DNA of 5,935 bases from Pyrinomonadaceae bacterium (GTDB lineage: Bacteria > Acidobacteriota > Blastocatellia > Pyrinomonadales > Pyrinomonadaceae): contig JAJAYR010000483.1 in NCBI GenBank assembly GCA_026786155.1, forward strand, positions 1 through 5,935. Reading direction: 5' to 3'. Of the stretch, positions 5,851 through 5,935 are shown in pieces. The notes under the pieces were generated by a model that saw only the letters and a program-made list of their open reading frames with translations, was not told the origin of the DNA and ran no database searches. Within the stretch, counting starts at the first letter, position 1, and each line of letters begins with the position of its first letter. Position numbers and translations under genes: made by a program.

Positions 5851-5935
5851 TTTCAACAACGAGTGCTATGTAACCGAGGGCTTTCTCATAAAAAACATTT
5901 GCTGCCGAGAAATCGCTAAATGATTGAATTTATCC
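5851..5935. other. Non-coding tail after the activator gene
   Basis: The last 85 bp after the activator stop are AT-rich. I see no convincing gene start, no hairpin followed by a T run and no heptamer tract. The region is cut by the window edge, so a promoter or the start of a downstream gene may lie just beyond. Confidence 0.5.

Overview
The window comes from a bacterial chromosome. It carries four protein genes and an unusual amount of repeated, structured DNA between them. Three things suggest an Acidobacteriota-type organism, perhaps class Blastocatellia: three of the four genes lack a Shine-Dalgarno, one protein is an Asn/Thr-rich Cys-anchored TPR protein, and gaps between genes hold 7-nt repeat tracts. 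This assignment is inference; no rRNA or marker gene is present. Cyanobacteria are also known for heptanucleotide repeats and are the main alternative.

Layout. Bases 1-98 are an uninterrupted run of 14 heptamers ending 4 nt past the stop of the first gene. Bases 103-1923 (minus) encode a SLC13/DASS-type permease with two RCK_C (TrkA-C) domains between its membrane halves. A 121-bp divergent spacer (1924-2044) carries an extended -10 promoter overlapping a 16-bp palindrome. Bases 2045-2395 (plus) encode a HinT-like histidine-triad nucleotide hydrolase. Two terminator-like structures follow, the second a 21-bp stem built from two complementary heptamer tracts. Bases 2557-3441 (plus) encode an exported TPR protein with a proline-rich tail. 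The 288-bp gap 3442-3729 holds a REP/BIME-like pair of inverted double-hairpin units, a 22-bp direct duplication and a third short heptamer tract. Bases 3730-5850 (plus) encode a GAF-GAF-AAA+-Fis sigma54 enhancer-binding protein with GAFTDA in place of GAFTGA. The last 85 bp hold no recognisable gene.

The four genes do not form an obvious pathway. The permease and hinT are divergent and could share regulation through the spacer. The TPR gene is separated from hinT by terminators, and the sigma54 activator is separated from the TPR gene by the repeat element. I see no acceptable -24/-12 promoter, so the regulator's targets are probably elsewhere.

I do not see a complete new multi-gene system. 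The most interesting material is non-coding. In the BIME-like pair, every difference between the two copies lies in a loop, the linker, or a symmetric 2-bp extension of a stem. In the heptamer-built terminator, both imperfect pairs are G-U wobbles only in the plus-strand transcript.
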